From the NCBI GenBank assembly GCA_016868475.1, contig VGGU01000016.1, positions 1 through 33,916 of the forward strand: 33,916 nucleotides of DNA, in the 5' to 3' direction. Positions 16,260-24,287 of this stretch are shown piece after piece. A program made the position numbers and the translations under genes. Each line of letters starts with the position of its first letter. Position 1 is the stretch's first letter. The notes beneath the pieces were generated by a model that made no database searches, was not told the origin of the DNA, and saw nothing but the letters and a program-made list of their open reading frames with translations. The stretch comes from Bacteroidota bacterium (lineage in GTDB: Bacteria; Bacteroidota; Bacteroidia; Chitinophagales; Chitinophagaceae).

Positions 16260-16292
16260 TTGACCAAATGCCATACCGCAGGCTTACCTTTG
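16260..16292 (+). promoter_or_regulatory. Promoter of adk
   Basis: TTG at 16260-16262 and TACCTTTG at 16285-16292 are spaced by 22 bases, fitting the Bacteroidota promoter TTG-N17-23-TAnnTTTG. The -7 element ends 22 bases before the adk ATG, so adk has a normal short leader, unlike several neighbours. Confidence 0.6.
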
Positions 16293-16314
16293 CCTTTCCG
16301 AAAAACTACTGTTT

Positions 16315-16890
16315 ATGTTCAACTTGATATTATTTGGGCCTCCCGGCAGTGGTAAAGGAACGCAATCCGATCGATTGGTTGAAAAATATGGACTCAAGCA
16401 CTTGTCAACAGGCAATTTGTTGCGGCAAGAGATTAATGACAAAACGGAATTGGGCCTTGCTGCCAAAAATTACATTGACTCCGGAAAATTGGTGCCTGAC
16501 CAAGTGGTAATTGGCATGGTTGATTCTTTTTTTGAACAACATAAACAGGCCAGAGGATTTTTATTTGATGGATTCCCTCGCACGGCGGCACAAGCAGAGG
16601 CCTTGGACAATTTATTAGCCAGCAAACAAACAGCTATCGCTACGGTTATTGCGCTGGATGTGAGTGAAGAAGAATTGGTAAAGCGTTTACTCAATCGTGG
16701 AAAATCGTCTGGCAGAAGCGATGATGCAGACGAAACTGTGATTCGGAAACGATTTGCCGTTTATTTAGCAGAAACAAGTCCAGTTGCAACGCACTATAAG
16801 GATGCAGGAAAATTTGAATTGATTCCAGGCGAAGGCACAGTTGATCAAATCTTTGAATCACTGTGTTTAATCATCGACGCTAAAATCTAG
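16315..16890 (+). CDS. adk: Adenylate kinase (short-lid type)
   Basis: A 191-residue adenylate kinase, which interconverts ATP + AMP and 2 ADP. The P-loop GPPGSGKGTQ lies at 8-17; the AMP-site segment LSTGNLLR and the FDGFPRT motif follow; the lid region is short (RGKSSGRSDDADETVIRKR), giving the compact size common in Bacteroidota rather than the 214-residue long-lid enzyme. ATG 16315 places the P-loop at the usual distance. Its TAG stop overlaps the TAG stop of the convergent rhomboid gene through the shared palindrome CTAG at 16887-16890. Confidence 0.98.
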   Translation: MFNLILFGPPGSGKGTQSDRLVEKYGLKHLSTGNLLRQEINDKTELGLAAKNYIDSGKLVPDQVVIGMVDSFFEQHKQARGFLFDGFPRTAAQAEALDNLLASKQTAIATVIALDVSEEELVKRLLNRGKSSGRSDDADETVIRKRFAVYLAETSPVATHYKDAGKFELIPGEGTVDQIFESLCLIIDAKI

Positions 16891-17798
16891 TTATTACTGG
16901 CCCTGTTCAAGGTCTCCAGCTCTTCTTCACTGAGCGAATCCATTCCTTTTGCATTGATCTTATCCAGAATGGCATCAATACGATCCTCTGCTAAATGCGG
17001 AGTTTGCTTAAAAAGCCTTTGTGTTGCTTTATAAAATAGTTGCTCTTTTAAAGGGGGTATGACTTTATGAGATCGATTGGGATTAAAGAGTTGGCCTGCC
17101 CAATCAAATAAGTTACTCATCCAGGCACTGGTATCAATCCCTCGGCCAATTAAATACATAAAAAGAAATCCTGTCATTCCCCCAGCCAGGAGCGGTAAAT
17201 AGCTGAGTGGCTGGCTCAATGGCCGGGTGGCCAAGGTAATCAGCAAATACAAACTACTCAATGCCCATAATGGGAATCCACCAAACAAATCTGGCATTAT
17301 TCTATATCGTGGAGTTAGCATAGTGGTAGCCACAGCAATGGTCATTACAGCGGCTGTAGACCCCATATAACTACTGATGCTACTTGCTGGTGGAAAAAAA
17401 ACTGCTGCAACCAGATAAGTGAGGCCACTTACCCAAGCTCCATAGAGATAAAGTGGAATAATTTTACGATTACCACTGAGGTCTTGAAAAATAAATCCAA
17501 AGGCCCAAAGCCAGAGCATATTGCCTAATACCATCCAAAAGCCCAGATTGGCAAATGGAAAGGTAAACAGGGTCCACCAGTGTGTCAATAATCCCTCTGC
17601 GGTAGAAGGTAGAAGAAACCAAGGGAAAACAGTGGTGCGAAAGGTGGCTTCCAGCAAAGCTTTATCCTGGTAAAAGAAAAAGAAATAGGATTTACATAGG
17701 GAAAGCGTAATAAACACAACCAAATTGGCTGCCACCAGTTTGATTAATGCGTTGTTGGAATCTCCCAGTGTTAGTCTTCGGTTGGCTGAGTAACTCAT
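16887..17798 (-). CDS. Rhomboid-family membrane protein, probable pseudoprotease with C-terminal tail domain
   Basis: A 303-residue rhomboid-fold protein with about six helices and a cytoplasmic tail. Compared with its active neighbour, key residues differ: the oxyanion H-x-x-x-N becomes M-x-x-x-N (MVLGN, Asn93); G-x-S-G becomes M-G-S-T with Ser147 kept but the glycine frame shifted; and the catalytic H-x-x-G-x-x-x-G becomes L-x-x-G-x-x-x-G (Leu203). Without the histidine it should not cleave peptides. The tail (about 265-303) has DAILDKINAKGMDSLSEEELETL, a small helical motif seen on Bacteroidota rhomboids (DUF6576-like, from memory). The start at 17798 lies 4 bases after the active rhomboid's stop, so the pair is co-expressed and may form a complex. 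Confidence 0.88.
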   Translation of the reverse strand: MSYSANRRLTLGDSNNALIKLVAANLVVFITLSLCKSYFFFFYQDKALLEATFRTTVFPWFLLPSTAEGLLTHWWTLFTFPFANLGFWMVLGNMLWLWAFGFIFQDLSGNRKIIPLYLYGAWVSGLTYLVAAVFFPPASSISSYMGSTAAVMTIAVATTMLTPRYRIMPDLFGGFPLWALSSLYLLITLATRPLSQPLSYLPLLAGGMTGFLFMYLIGRGIDTSAWMSNLFDWAGQLFNPNRSHKVIPPLKEQLFYKATQRLFKQTPHLAEDRIDAILDKINAKGMDSLSEEELETLNRASNN

Positions 17799-17802
17799 AC
17801 GA

Positions 17803-18543
17803 TCAAAACAATGAATGACGATTAGTTTTGTTCCAATAAAACACAATCAAAAATCCGGCAATGGCACCACCCAGGTGAGCAAAATGAGCAATATTATCTC
17901 CGGCAATACTGGTAACGCCTCCAAACAAATCAATGGCTGCTAAACCCAACATGGCCCATTTGGCTTTAACGGGAAAAGGGATGAACATGATAAATAATTC
18001 TGTGTTGGGGAATAAGTAGGCAAAAGCTGCCATTACACCCATCACTGCCCCACTGGCACCCAAGGCCGGTGAAATGGCGCCTATATTATTTTGAAAAGCT
18101 GTATAGTTATTAGCTTGTGAAAAAGCAAGCAACTCTTCGCAGCGAATATATTGTATACCCAGGTGTAATGCGGCTGCTCCCAATCCACAGGCCAGATAGA
18201 AAAACAAAAATCGTTCTCCTCCCCAATAGTTTTCCAACACGCGGCCAAACATCCAAAGGGTGAACATATTAAAAAGAATATGAAAAAATGTACTGGGCGA
18301 ATGAGAGAATAGATGCGTGACAATCTGATAGGGTTTAAACTGCTGCCCTGTTTCTAACACCCCAGATTCAACCAATAATTTATGCAGTTGATCAGGCATG
18401 ATTGGCCATAACACAAACCACTCAGTAATAGGAAACCGATTGGCTAAAGTCAACTGGGCAATAAAAACCAGTGCATTGATAATGATCAGGTTTTTTACTA
18501 TCGGGGGAAATCCATCGGGCCTCGTAAATCGGAAGTAGCTCAT
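17803..18543 (-). CDS. Rhomboid-family intramembrane serine protease (active)
   Basis: A 246-residue rhomboid with six membrane helices. All catalytic features are visible: HILFN with His88 and Asn92 (oxyanion stabilisation), GASG with Ser164 in helix 4, and AHLGGAIAG with His223 in helix 6. Rhomboids cut single-pass membrane proteins within or near the bilayer; the substrate here is unknown. The ATG at 18543 lies 4 bases downstream of a perfect TAnnTTTG element placed in the 23-base gap after rlmD. The pseudoprotease-like paralogue follows 4 bases after its stop. Confidence 0.95.
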   Translation of the reverse strand: MSYFRFTRPDGFPPIVKNLIIINALVFIAQLTLANRFPITEWFVLWPIMPDQLHKLLVESGVLETGQQFKPYQIVTHLFSHSPSTFFHILFNMFTLWMFGRVLENYWGGERFLFFYLACGLGAAALHLGIQYIRCEELLAFSQANNYTAFQNNIGAISPALGASGAVMGVMAAFAYLFPNTELFIMFIPFPVKAKWAMLGLAAIDLFGGVTSIAGDNIAHFAHLGGAIAGFLIVFYWNKTNRHSLF

Positions 18544-18547
18544 CTTG

Positions 18548-18555
18548 CAAAAATA
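18548..18555 (-). promoter_or_regulatory. -7 promoter element of the rhomboid pair
   Basis: TATTTTTG (minus strand) matches TAnnTTTG and is followed by caag and then the ATG. The -33 region would fall in the end of rlmD; no clear TTG is seen at 17-23 bases. A 10-base palindrome ATAGCGCTAT (18561-18570) overlaps the rlmD stop and could help end rlmD transcription. Confidence 0.5.
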
Positions 18556-18566
18556 CGCGAATAGCG

Positions 18567-19991
18567 CTATCGTCTTTTTAATTGTACAATATTCTCAATA
18601 TGATGGGTGTGTGGAAACATGTCTACGGGTTGCACTTTTGTAAGCTGGTAATGCGCATCCAACAATTGCAGGTCGCGTGCTTGTGTAGCAGGATTACAAC
18701 TTACATAAACAACGGTGGGGGCACTAATCTCTATCAACTTCTCAATTAATTTAGGATGCATACCGGCCCTTGGCGGATCTGTTATTACTACATCGGCTTT
18801 TCCTTGTGCTTCAAAAAAATCGCTGGTACAGATATCAATCACATCGCCTGCAAAAAAAGAGGTGTTGTTCAAATTGTTTAATCGTGCATTTTCTCGAGCA
18901 TCTTCAATAGCGGCAGCAACCTGTTCTACTCCAATAATTTTTTTAGCGCCCGGGCTCATAAAAATGCTAATACTACCTGTTCCGCAATAGAGATCGTATA
19001 AGGTTTCCTGACCGGTTAATCCGGCAGCTTCTTCGGTTAACTGGTACAATCTTTCCGCCTGCTTTGTGTTGGTTTGAAAAAACGAACGAGGTCCGATCTT
19101 GAATCGAAATTTCTTTTGATAACGCGTGTTGAATAATTCTTCCTCAATGAATCCCTGACCAGTGTATGGTATTGGTTCCAGATCAAATAGACTATCGTTC
19201 CATTTAAGGTTAATCGTATACAAAAGCGTAGTGACTAAAGGAAATTCTTTTTGCAAACTCTCCAACAATGGAAACAAACGCGCCGGATCATCTTCGCCTA
19301 CAATCAAATTGACCATTATTTGCCCGGTTTCGCAAATTCTAACCTGCAGGTTGCGTAAAAAGCCGGTATGCAAACGGTAATCATAAAAACTTAACTGGTG
19401 CTGTTGTGCATAGGACTTAATGAACAATCGAAGTTGGTTGGTGGGCTCGGCTTGTAAATGACATGTAGTGATATCCACCACCTTATCAAAAAACCCCCGA
19501 GCATGAAACCCAACTACATTGGTGGTAGCGGAAACGTCAGGGTTACTTAACTCGGCGGGTAATAAAAAACGTTTATTGCTAAAAGTGTATTCAATTTTAT
19601 TTCGATATTGAAATGTGTACTCACTTCCTACGATAGGATCCAGCGTAGGCAGTTCAATCTTTCCGATTCGTTTTAAGGTTTGTTCTACTTGTTGTTGCTT
19701 GTAGCGTAATTGCCACTCATAGGGTAGTTCCTGCCACTGACAACCTCCACAAACACCTGTGTGTGCACAACGTGCAGCAACCCGATGAGGTGCATAGGCA
19801 TGAAAGTGGAAAGCTGTTCCCTCTGCCCAATCTTTTTTACTCTTATGTATGCGTACATCTACCCGATCTCCTGGAACTGCACCTTCTATGAATATAACTT
19901 TACCATCGATTCTGGCCAGGCATTTTCCTTCCGCTGCATAATCCTCTACCAATACCTGATTAATGATCTTTGGTTTTTTTGTTCGCCGCAT
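18567..19991 (-). CDS. rlmD: 23S rRNA (uracil-C5)-methyltransferase, RlmD type
   Basis: A 474-residue SAM-dependent RNA m5U methyltransferase. An N-terminal TRAM domain (about 10-65, with VFIEGAVPGDRVDVRI) precedes the [4Fe-4S] ligands Cys75, Cys81 and Cys84 (C-x5-CGGC) and a fourth likely ligand Cys177. The C-terminal Rossmann domain has LYDLYCGTGSISIFM (SAM loop), TDPPRAGMHPK and the catalytic SCNPATQARDL. RlmD modifies U1939 of 23S rRNA in E. coli; a sister family member (RlmCD/TrmA-like) is possible since single enzymes can cover more than one site. The ATG is 4 bases from a perfect TAnnTTTG element, so its mRNA is probably leaderless. Confidence 0.93.
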   Translation of the reverse strand: MRRTKKPKIINQVLVEDYAAEGKCLARIDGKVIFIEGAVPGDRVDVRIHKSKKDWAEGTAFHFHAYAPHRVAARCAHTGVCGGCQWQELPYEWQLRYKQQQVEQTLKRIGKIELPTLDPIVGSEYTFQYRNKIEYTFSNKRFLLPAELSNPDVSATTNVVGFHARGFFDKVVDITTCHLQAEPTNQLRLFIKSYAQQHQLSFYDYRLHTGFLRNLQVRICETGQIMVNLIVGEDDPARLFPLLESLQKEFPLVTTLLYTINLKWNDSLFDLEPIPYTGQGFIEEELFNTRYQKKFRFKIGPRSFFQTNTKQAERLYQLTEEAAGLTGQETLYDLYCGTGSISIFMSPGAKKIIGVEQVAAAIEDARENARLNNLNNTSFFAGDVIDICTSDFFEAQGKADVVITDPPRAGMHPKLIEKLIEISAPTVVYVSCNPATQARDLQLLDAHYQLTKVQPVDMFPHTHHIENIVQLKRR

Positions 19992-19995
19992 TTGA

Positions 19996-20003
19996 CAAAG
20001 ATA
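19996..20003 (-). promoter_or_regulatory. -7 promoter element of rlmD
   Basis: TATCTTTG (minus strand), exact TAnnTTTG, then tcaa, then the ATG at 19991. The gap to the divergent gene at 20046 is only 54 bases and no -33 TTG is evident at the expected distance. Confidence 0.5.
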
Positions 20004-20045
20004 AAGGCGCTGTCCTCTTGATTTTTAATAACTTTATCCTTCTAT

Positions 20046-21485
20046 ATGCGTATAAAAAATTGGTTAACTAGTTGCTTTTGCTTGCTGGGCTTTTATGGGT
20101 TGGCACAAACCGGGTATGAGATCAAGGTTACTTTCAAACCTTATAAAAATCAATACATCTACCTGGGGCATTATTTTGGCAAAACCTATCCTATCATTGA
20201 CTCTGTTAAATTAGACAACAACAGTACCGGTACTTTTAAAGGGACAAAGACCTTACAAGGCGGAATCTACTTGATAGGTTTTCCCAATAGAACCGGTTTT
20301 TTTGAACTGCTGCTAGACAAACAACAGCAATTTTCTGTGCTGGCTGATTCTGCTACTGTACCGGCAGGCATTCAATTTATTGGTTCAACTGATAATGAGT
20401 TGTTCAATACCTATCAGCGCTCCATGGGAGAAAAAGGGACGCAGATTAATGTGGTGCGCGAATCACTGAAGAGTGCCAGTAGCGTTGATTCTGTACAACT
20501 AAACCAGGAGTTGATCCGATTGGACCAGGATTTACGCTTTTATCGGGAAAAAATGATTGGAGAGCACCCCAATACCATACTTAGTGCTCTACTACTAGCA
20601 ATGAAAGAGCCGACGCTTCCGGCTCATTTACAAAAGCCGGCTACACGACAAGATTCCATAGCTGCTTTTCGCTACTACAAAGAAAATTACTGGGAGGGTG
20701 TTAATTTTTGGGATGGTCGTTTAGCCTACACCACCTTTTTTGAAGATAAGTTGGATCGTTACTTTACTCAACTGGTTGCCCCACATCCAGACTCAGTCAA
20801 TAAGGAAATGGATTACATGTTGAGTTTTGCAAAAGCTAATGCAGAAATGGAGCGGTTTTTATTACTTCGTTTTGTAAACCGTTACTATTCTCAGCGATAC
20901 ATGTGGGAGGATGCGGTATTTGTTCATCTGTATGAAAAATATTTTGCAACTAACCCTCCCTCCTGGCTTAGCGAACAAGGCAAAAAAACTATTACGGATC
21001 GCGCCTATAGTTTGATGGCTAATATTTTTGGAAGCCCGGCTGCTGAAATTCAACTTCCCGATTCCGCAGGAAAAACTATCTCACTCTATGGGTTGAAAAA
21101 TGAATATACATTAGTGGTGTTTTGGGACCCGCTTTGTGGACATTGCAAGGAAGTTCTTCCTAAAATTGACTCTGTCTATCAATTACGCTGGAAGCCCCAA
21201 CACTTAGATATTTATGCGGTAGCCAAGGAAAACGATGGAACACGTAAGGATTGGCTGAAATTTATTGGAGATAAAAATTTAGGCCACTGGAGTCATGTTT
21301 ATTATTCAAAGGACGCAGAAAAAGAACGAGTGAACAATAATGTACCTGGGTATTCACAGCTCTATGATGTGCAATCCTTTCCTACGCTCTATCTTTTGGA
21401 TAAAGACAAACGCATTGTGGCAAAGAAACTGTCGTTTGAACAGATCGACGAAATACTGCAATTGAAACTGAAGGAAAAGAAGTAG
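20046..21485 (+). CDS. Exported thioredoxin-domain (TlpA-like) protein
   Basis: A 479-residue exported protein. The signal peptide MRIKNWLTSCFCLLGFYGLAQ is followed by a beta-rich N-terminal region resembling DUF4369 (GYEIKVTFKPYKNQYIYLGHY...GGIYLIGFP), a helical middle (DUF5106-like), and a C-terminal thioredoxin fold from about residue 330. The redox centre is C-G-H-C (364-367) in VVFWDPLCGHCKEVLP, with the cis-proline in SFPTLYLLD. Such proteins act as periplasmic or surface thiol-disulfide oxidoreductases in Bacteroidota; the electron partner is unknown. A near -7 element TAACTTTA (20029-20036) precedes the start. The gene converges on metF with 5 bases between stops. Confidence 0.9.
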   Translation: MRIKNWLTSCFCLLGFYGLAQTGYEIKVTFKPYKNQYIYLGHYFGKTYPIIDSVKLDNNSTGTFKGTKTLQGGIYLIGFPNRTGFFELLLDKQQQFSVLADSATVPAGIQFIGSTDNELFNTYQRSMGEKGTQINVVRESLKSASSVDSVQLNQELIRLDQDLRFYREKMIGEHPNTILSALLLAMKEPTLPAHLQKPATRQDSIAAFRYYKENYWEGVNFWDGRLAYTTFFEDKLDRYFTQLVAPHPDSVNKEMDYMLSFAKANAEMERFLLLRFVNRYYSQRYMWEDAVFVHLYEKYFATNPPSWLSEQGKKTITDRAYSLMANIFGSPAAEIQLPDSAGKTISLYGLKNEYTLVVFWDPLCGHCKEVLPKIDSVYQLRWKPQHLDIYAVAKENDGTRKDWLKFIGDKNLGHWSHVYYSKDAEKERVNNNVPGYSQLYDVQSFPTLYLLDKDKRIVAKKLSFEQIDEILQLKLKEKK

Positions 21486-21490
21486 AAAAC

Positions 21491-22441
21491 TTAGATGTCT
21501 TTTATTACATCTGCTATCAACAGTGGTCTTCCCAGGGTGTAGTAGTGCAATACAGGAACTCCTGCCTTTTTTAATTCACGAGACTGCATCAGCAACCACT
21601 CACGCCCTACTTTTTCTACGTCCAGATCTGTTTTGCATCGAAGTACTTCGTTAGACAAGTCGGTGGGCAGGTCTATATTAAATGTTTTAGGAAGATGGGT
21701 CAGTTGTTTTTTGGTATAAATGGGCTTTAGGCCTGGAATGATTGGTACTGTTATGCCAATATCCCTGCAGTCTTTTACAAACGCATGGTACTTGGCATTG
21801 TCAAAAAACATTTGCGTAATGATATAGTCAGCGCCGGCATCTACTTTTTGTTTCAAATGCTGCAAACCAATTTCTTTATTGGGGGCTTCAAAGTGTTTTT
21901 CGGGATAGCCGGCTACTCCAATACAGAATTTTGTTTTTTGTGTATCTCTTAGTTCTTCCTCCAGATAAATACCATCGTTGAGCGACACAACCTGGCGAAG
22001 CAGATCCACCGCGTAATTATGTCCGCCTGGCTCCGGCTCAAATACACTTTCATTTTTTGCGGCATCGCCTCTTAGCACCAACACATTATCTATGCCTAGG
22101 TAATTTAAATTGATCAGGGCATCTTCCGTGTCGTTGACGCTAAATCCACCGCAAATCAAATGGGGAACCGTGTCTACATTGTATTTGTTCATGATAGCCG
22201 CACATATACTCTCTGTGCCGGGCCGTTTACGCACCACTATTTTTTCAAAACTACCATCTGTTTTTTTTTTAAACACATGCTCGCTACGATGGTAGGTAAC
22301 ATTGATAAAGGAAGGGTTGAAAGCCATCAGTGGATCCAGGTGTTTGTATAACGCATCAATACCCTTGCCTTTTAATGGAGGCAATACTTCAAAGGAAATA
22401 AGGGTATTCTTGGCCTGATTAATGTGATCGATGACTTTCAT
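21491..22441 (-). CDS. metF: Methylenetetrahydrofolate reductase
   Basis: A 316-residue flavoprotein TIM-barrel enzyme that reduces 5,10-methylene-THF to 5-methyl-THF for methionine synthesis. Landmarks: [13 protein letters not shown] at the N terminus (catalytic Glu in the SFE motif), [26 protein letters not shown], and [15 protein letters not shown] with IPGLKPI. The open frame runs on to 22624, but that 61-residue extension is the complement of lptB and unrelated to MetF, so ATG 22441 ([18 protein letters not shown]) is the start. The 36-base gap to the divergent lptB holds promoter elements for both genes. Confidence 0.96.
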   Translation of the reverse strand: MKVIDHINQAKNTLISFEVLPPLKGKGIDALYKHLDPLMAFNPSFINVTYHRSEHVFKKKTDGSFEKIVVRKRPGTESICAAIMNKYNVDTVPHLICGGFSVNDTEDALINLNYLGIDNVLVLRGDAAKNESVFEPEPGGHNYAVDLLRQVVSLNDGIYLEEELRDTQKTKFCIGVAGYPEKHFEAPNKEIGLQHLKQKVDAGADYIITQMFFDNAKYHAFVKDCRDIGITVPIIPGLKPIYTKKQLTHLPKTFNIDLPTDLSNEVLRCKTDLDVEKVGREWLLMQSRELKKAGVPVLHYYTLGRPLLIADVIKDI

Positions 22442-22455
22442 AGGTGCGTAATGTA

Positions 22456-22463
22456 CAAACTTA
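22456..22463 (-). promoter_or_regulatory. -7 promoter element of metF
   Basis: TAAGTTTG on the minus strand matches TAnnTTTG and ends 14 bases before the metF ATG. It lies back-to-back with the lptB element, separated by 2 bases. No clear -33 TTG is seen. Confidence 0.45.
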
Positions 22464-22465
22464 CA

Positions 22466-22473
22466 TACTTTTG
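22466..22473 (+). promoter_or_regulatory. -7 promoter element of lptB
   Basis: TACTTTTG matches TAnnTTTG exactly and is followed by ttct and the lptB ATG at 22478, implying a leaderless transcript. The -33 position would lie inside the first codons of metF, where only TTTC is seen rather than TTG. Confidence 0.5.
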
Positions 22474-22477
22474 TTCT

Positions 22478-23257
22478 ATGCAGTTGAAGATTCGCACAGA
22501 AAACCTCATGAAACAATATGGTACCCGAACAGTTGTTAATCAGGTTTCTTTTGAAGTAGGGCAGGGCGAAATTGTTGGTTTGTTGGGTCCTAATGGAGCT
22601 GGCAAAACCACGTCCTTTTATCAAGTGGTAGGCTTAATCAAGCCAGATGCTGGTAAAGTATTTATCAATGAGCAGGACATTACCGCTTTGCCTATGTACA
22701 AAAGAGCGCAAATGGGTATCGGTTACCTGCCGCAGGAGGCCTCTGTATTTAGAAAACTTACCGTTGAAGATAATATTGCAGCGGTATTAGAAATGACTCC
22801 ACTTAATAAAGCTCAACAAAAAGAAAAACTTGAATCTTTATTACAGGAGTTTCGGCTTCAGCACGTAAGAAAAAGTAATGGCGATGTATTGAGTGGCGGA
22901 GAAAGACGTCGTACAGAAATTGCAAGAGCATTGGCTGTGGATCCCAAGTTTATCTTATTGGATGAACCCTTTGCCGGCATTGATCCTATTGCCGTAGAAG
23001 ATATTCAAGCTATTGTGGCAAAATTGAAATACAGGAATATTGGGATCTTGATCACTGATCATAATGTAACGGAGACATTGTCTATCTGTGATCGTGCTTA
23101 TCTGTTGATTGAGGGGCGTATTTTTAAACATGGTACTGCCGAAGAATTGGCCGAGGATGAGCAGGTGCGTAAGTTATACCTCGGACGCAACTTTGAATTA
23201 AAAAGAAAAGATTGGTTGCACGAAGAAGCGGCTCAGTCTTCCTCAACTACTAATTGA
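22478..23257 (+). CDS. lptB: LPS export ABC transporter ATP-binding protein LptB
   Basis: A 259-residue ABC ATPase that powers extraction of lipopolysaccharide from the inner membrane with LptF/LptG. Walker [10 protein letters not shown] (37-45... with Gly37), Q-loop Gln86 in [10 protein letters not shown], signature LSGGE (138-142) in the typical LptB form [15 protein letters not shown], Walker [13 protein letters not shown] (Asp162, Glu163) and switch His195 in [19 protein letters not shown] is characteristic of LptB. The C-terminal tail is about 18 residues longer than in E. coli (241). The frame is open to 22424, but the start at 22478 matches the family N terminus. It heads a plus-strand cluster running to 26581. 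Confidence 0.97.
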   Translation: MQLKIRTENLMKQYGTRTVVNQVSFEVGQGEIVGLLGPNGAGKTTSFYQVVGLIKPDAGKVFINEQDITALPMYKRAQMGIGYLPQEASVFRKLTVEDNIAAVLEMTPLNKAQQKEKLESLLQEFRLQHVRKSNGDVLSGGERRRTEIARALAVDPKFILLDEPFAGIDPIAVEDIQAIVAKLKYRNIGILITDHNVTETLSICDRAYLLIEGRIFKHGTAEELAEDEQVRKLYLGRNFELKRKDWLHEEAAQSSSTTN

Positions 23258-23272
23258 TTTTCTTTTTTGCTA

Positions 23273-24262
23273 ATGGACTATCGTCAACTTCCCAAAATTG
23301 AATTGCATTTGCATCTGGATTGTAGCTTGAGCTATGAGGTGGTGCAACAATTGGACCCGACCGTAACACGATTGCAGTTTGAGAATGAATTTATTGCTCC
23401 ACTTCCTGCCATTAATTTAGTGGAGTATATCAATCGTTCTGCTCGCGGGTTTCTGTTGATGCAAACGGCTGCACAGCTTCGTTTGGTTACATTAGATGTC
23501 TTACGCCAATTAGATTCCGATGGTGTTATATACGCCGAACTTCGCTTTGCTCCACTTTTACATACCCAACAAGGACTTACACCTACGCAGGTAGTAGAGG
23601 CAGTACAGGATGCTTTGATCGAGGCAACCTCTTTATATCGGGTTATTCCCCGATTGATACTTTGCACACTTCGGCATTTCTCTGAGACACAGAGTATGGA
23701 AACCGTTCATTTGGTAGAAAACTTTATGGCACAGGGCTGGGTGGTTGGATTTGATATTGCCGGGGATGAAGCAGGATATCCTGTTTCTACCCATCAACAG
23801 GCTTTTGATTATGCGCATGCCAAAACTATTCCGGTTACGGCACATGCTGGTGAAGCTTGTGGTCCTTCCAGCATAAGGGAAGTACTAAAGCATTTCAAGC
23901 CCTCAAGAATAGGACATGGCGTTCGCTCCATTGAAGATCACCAATTGTTAGACCAATTAAAATTGCAACGTATTCATTTGGAGGTTTGCCCCAGCAGTAA
24001 CCTGCGCACAAACACCTATCCCTGCTACGCGGCGCATAGTATTGATCAGCTGTACAAAAATGGAATATCCCTTAGTGTAAATACCGATGCCAGAACGGTT
24101 ACTCCTGTTACATTGAGTGAAGAGTACCAGCAATTGTCAACAACTTTTGGATGGACCTTGTTGGATTTTTTACATTGTAACCTGGAGGCCCTGAACTATT
24201 CCTTTGCTCCTCCTTCGGTTAAAGAATCTTTACGACCCATTCTGCAATTGGCGTATAGCTAA
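23273..24262 (+). CDS. Adenosine deaminase family metal-dependent hydrolase
   Basis: A 329-residue amidohydrolase of the adenosine/AMP deaminase family. Metal and catalytic residues are in place: H-L-H (His12, His14), HAGE (His191 metal, Glu194 acid), GHG with His215, and NTD with Asp272 followed by ARTV as in many bacterial adenosine deaminases (NTDxRTV). The usual HLDGS is HLDCS here (Cys17 for Gly), next to the ribose-binding Asp16. Likely converts adenosine or deoxyadenosine to inosine, though adenine or modified nucleosides are possible. A TTG two codons upstream also fits, but ATG 23273 is preferred. It follows lptB by 15 bases. Confidence 0.9.
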   Translation: MDYRQLPKIELHLHLDCSLSYEVVQQLDPTVTRLQFENEFIAPLPAINLVEYINRSARGFLLMQTAAQLRLVTLDVLRQLDSDGVIYAELRFAPLLHTQQGLTPTQVVEAVQDALIEATSLYRVIPRLILCTLRHFSETQSMETVHLVENFMAQGWVVGFDIAGDEAGYPVSTHQQAFDYAHAKTIPVTAHAGEACGPSSIREVLKHFKPSRIGHGVRSIEDHQLLDQLKLQRIHLEVCPSSNLRTNTYPCYAAHSIDQLYKNGISLSVNTDARTVTPVTLSEEYQQLSTTFGWTLLDFLHCNLEALNYSFAPPSVKESLRPILQLAYS

Positions 24263-24287
24263 TCAATTTTGATTAATTTTCCTATCA

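Noticed and set aside
16193-16267. 25-residue extension of the aminotransferase
   Set aside because: Gln/Lys-rich and unlike the family; it crosses the region facing the adk promoter, so the later ATG is preferred.
22442-22624. 61-residue N-terminal extension of metF
   Set aside because: It is the complement of the lptB coding region and shows no MetF similarity; ATG 22441 matches the family start and leaves a proper intergenic gap.
24260-24275. Dyad TAATCAA-TT-TTGATTA between the deaminase-like gene and GH3 gene
   Set aside because: It could be an operator, but it is pure A/T-rich sequence overlapping a stop codon inside an apparent operon, and no second copy was seen in the window.
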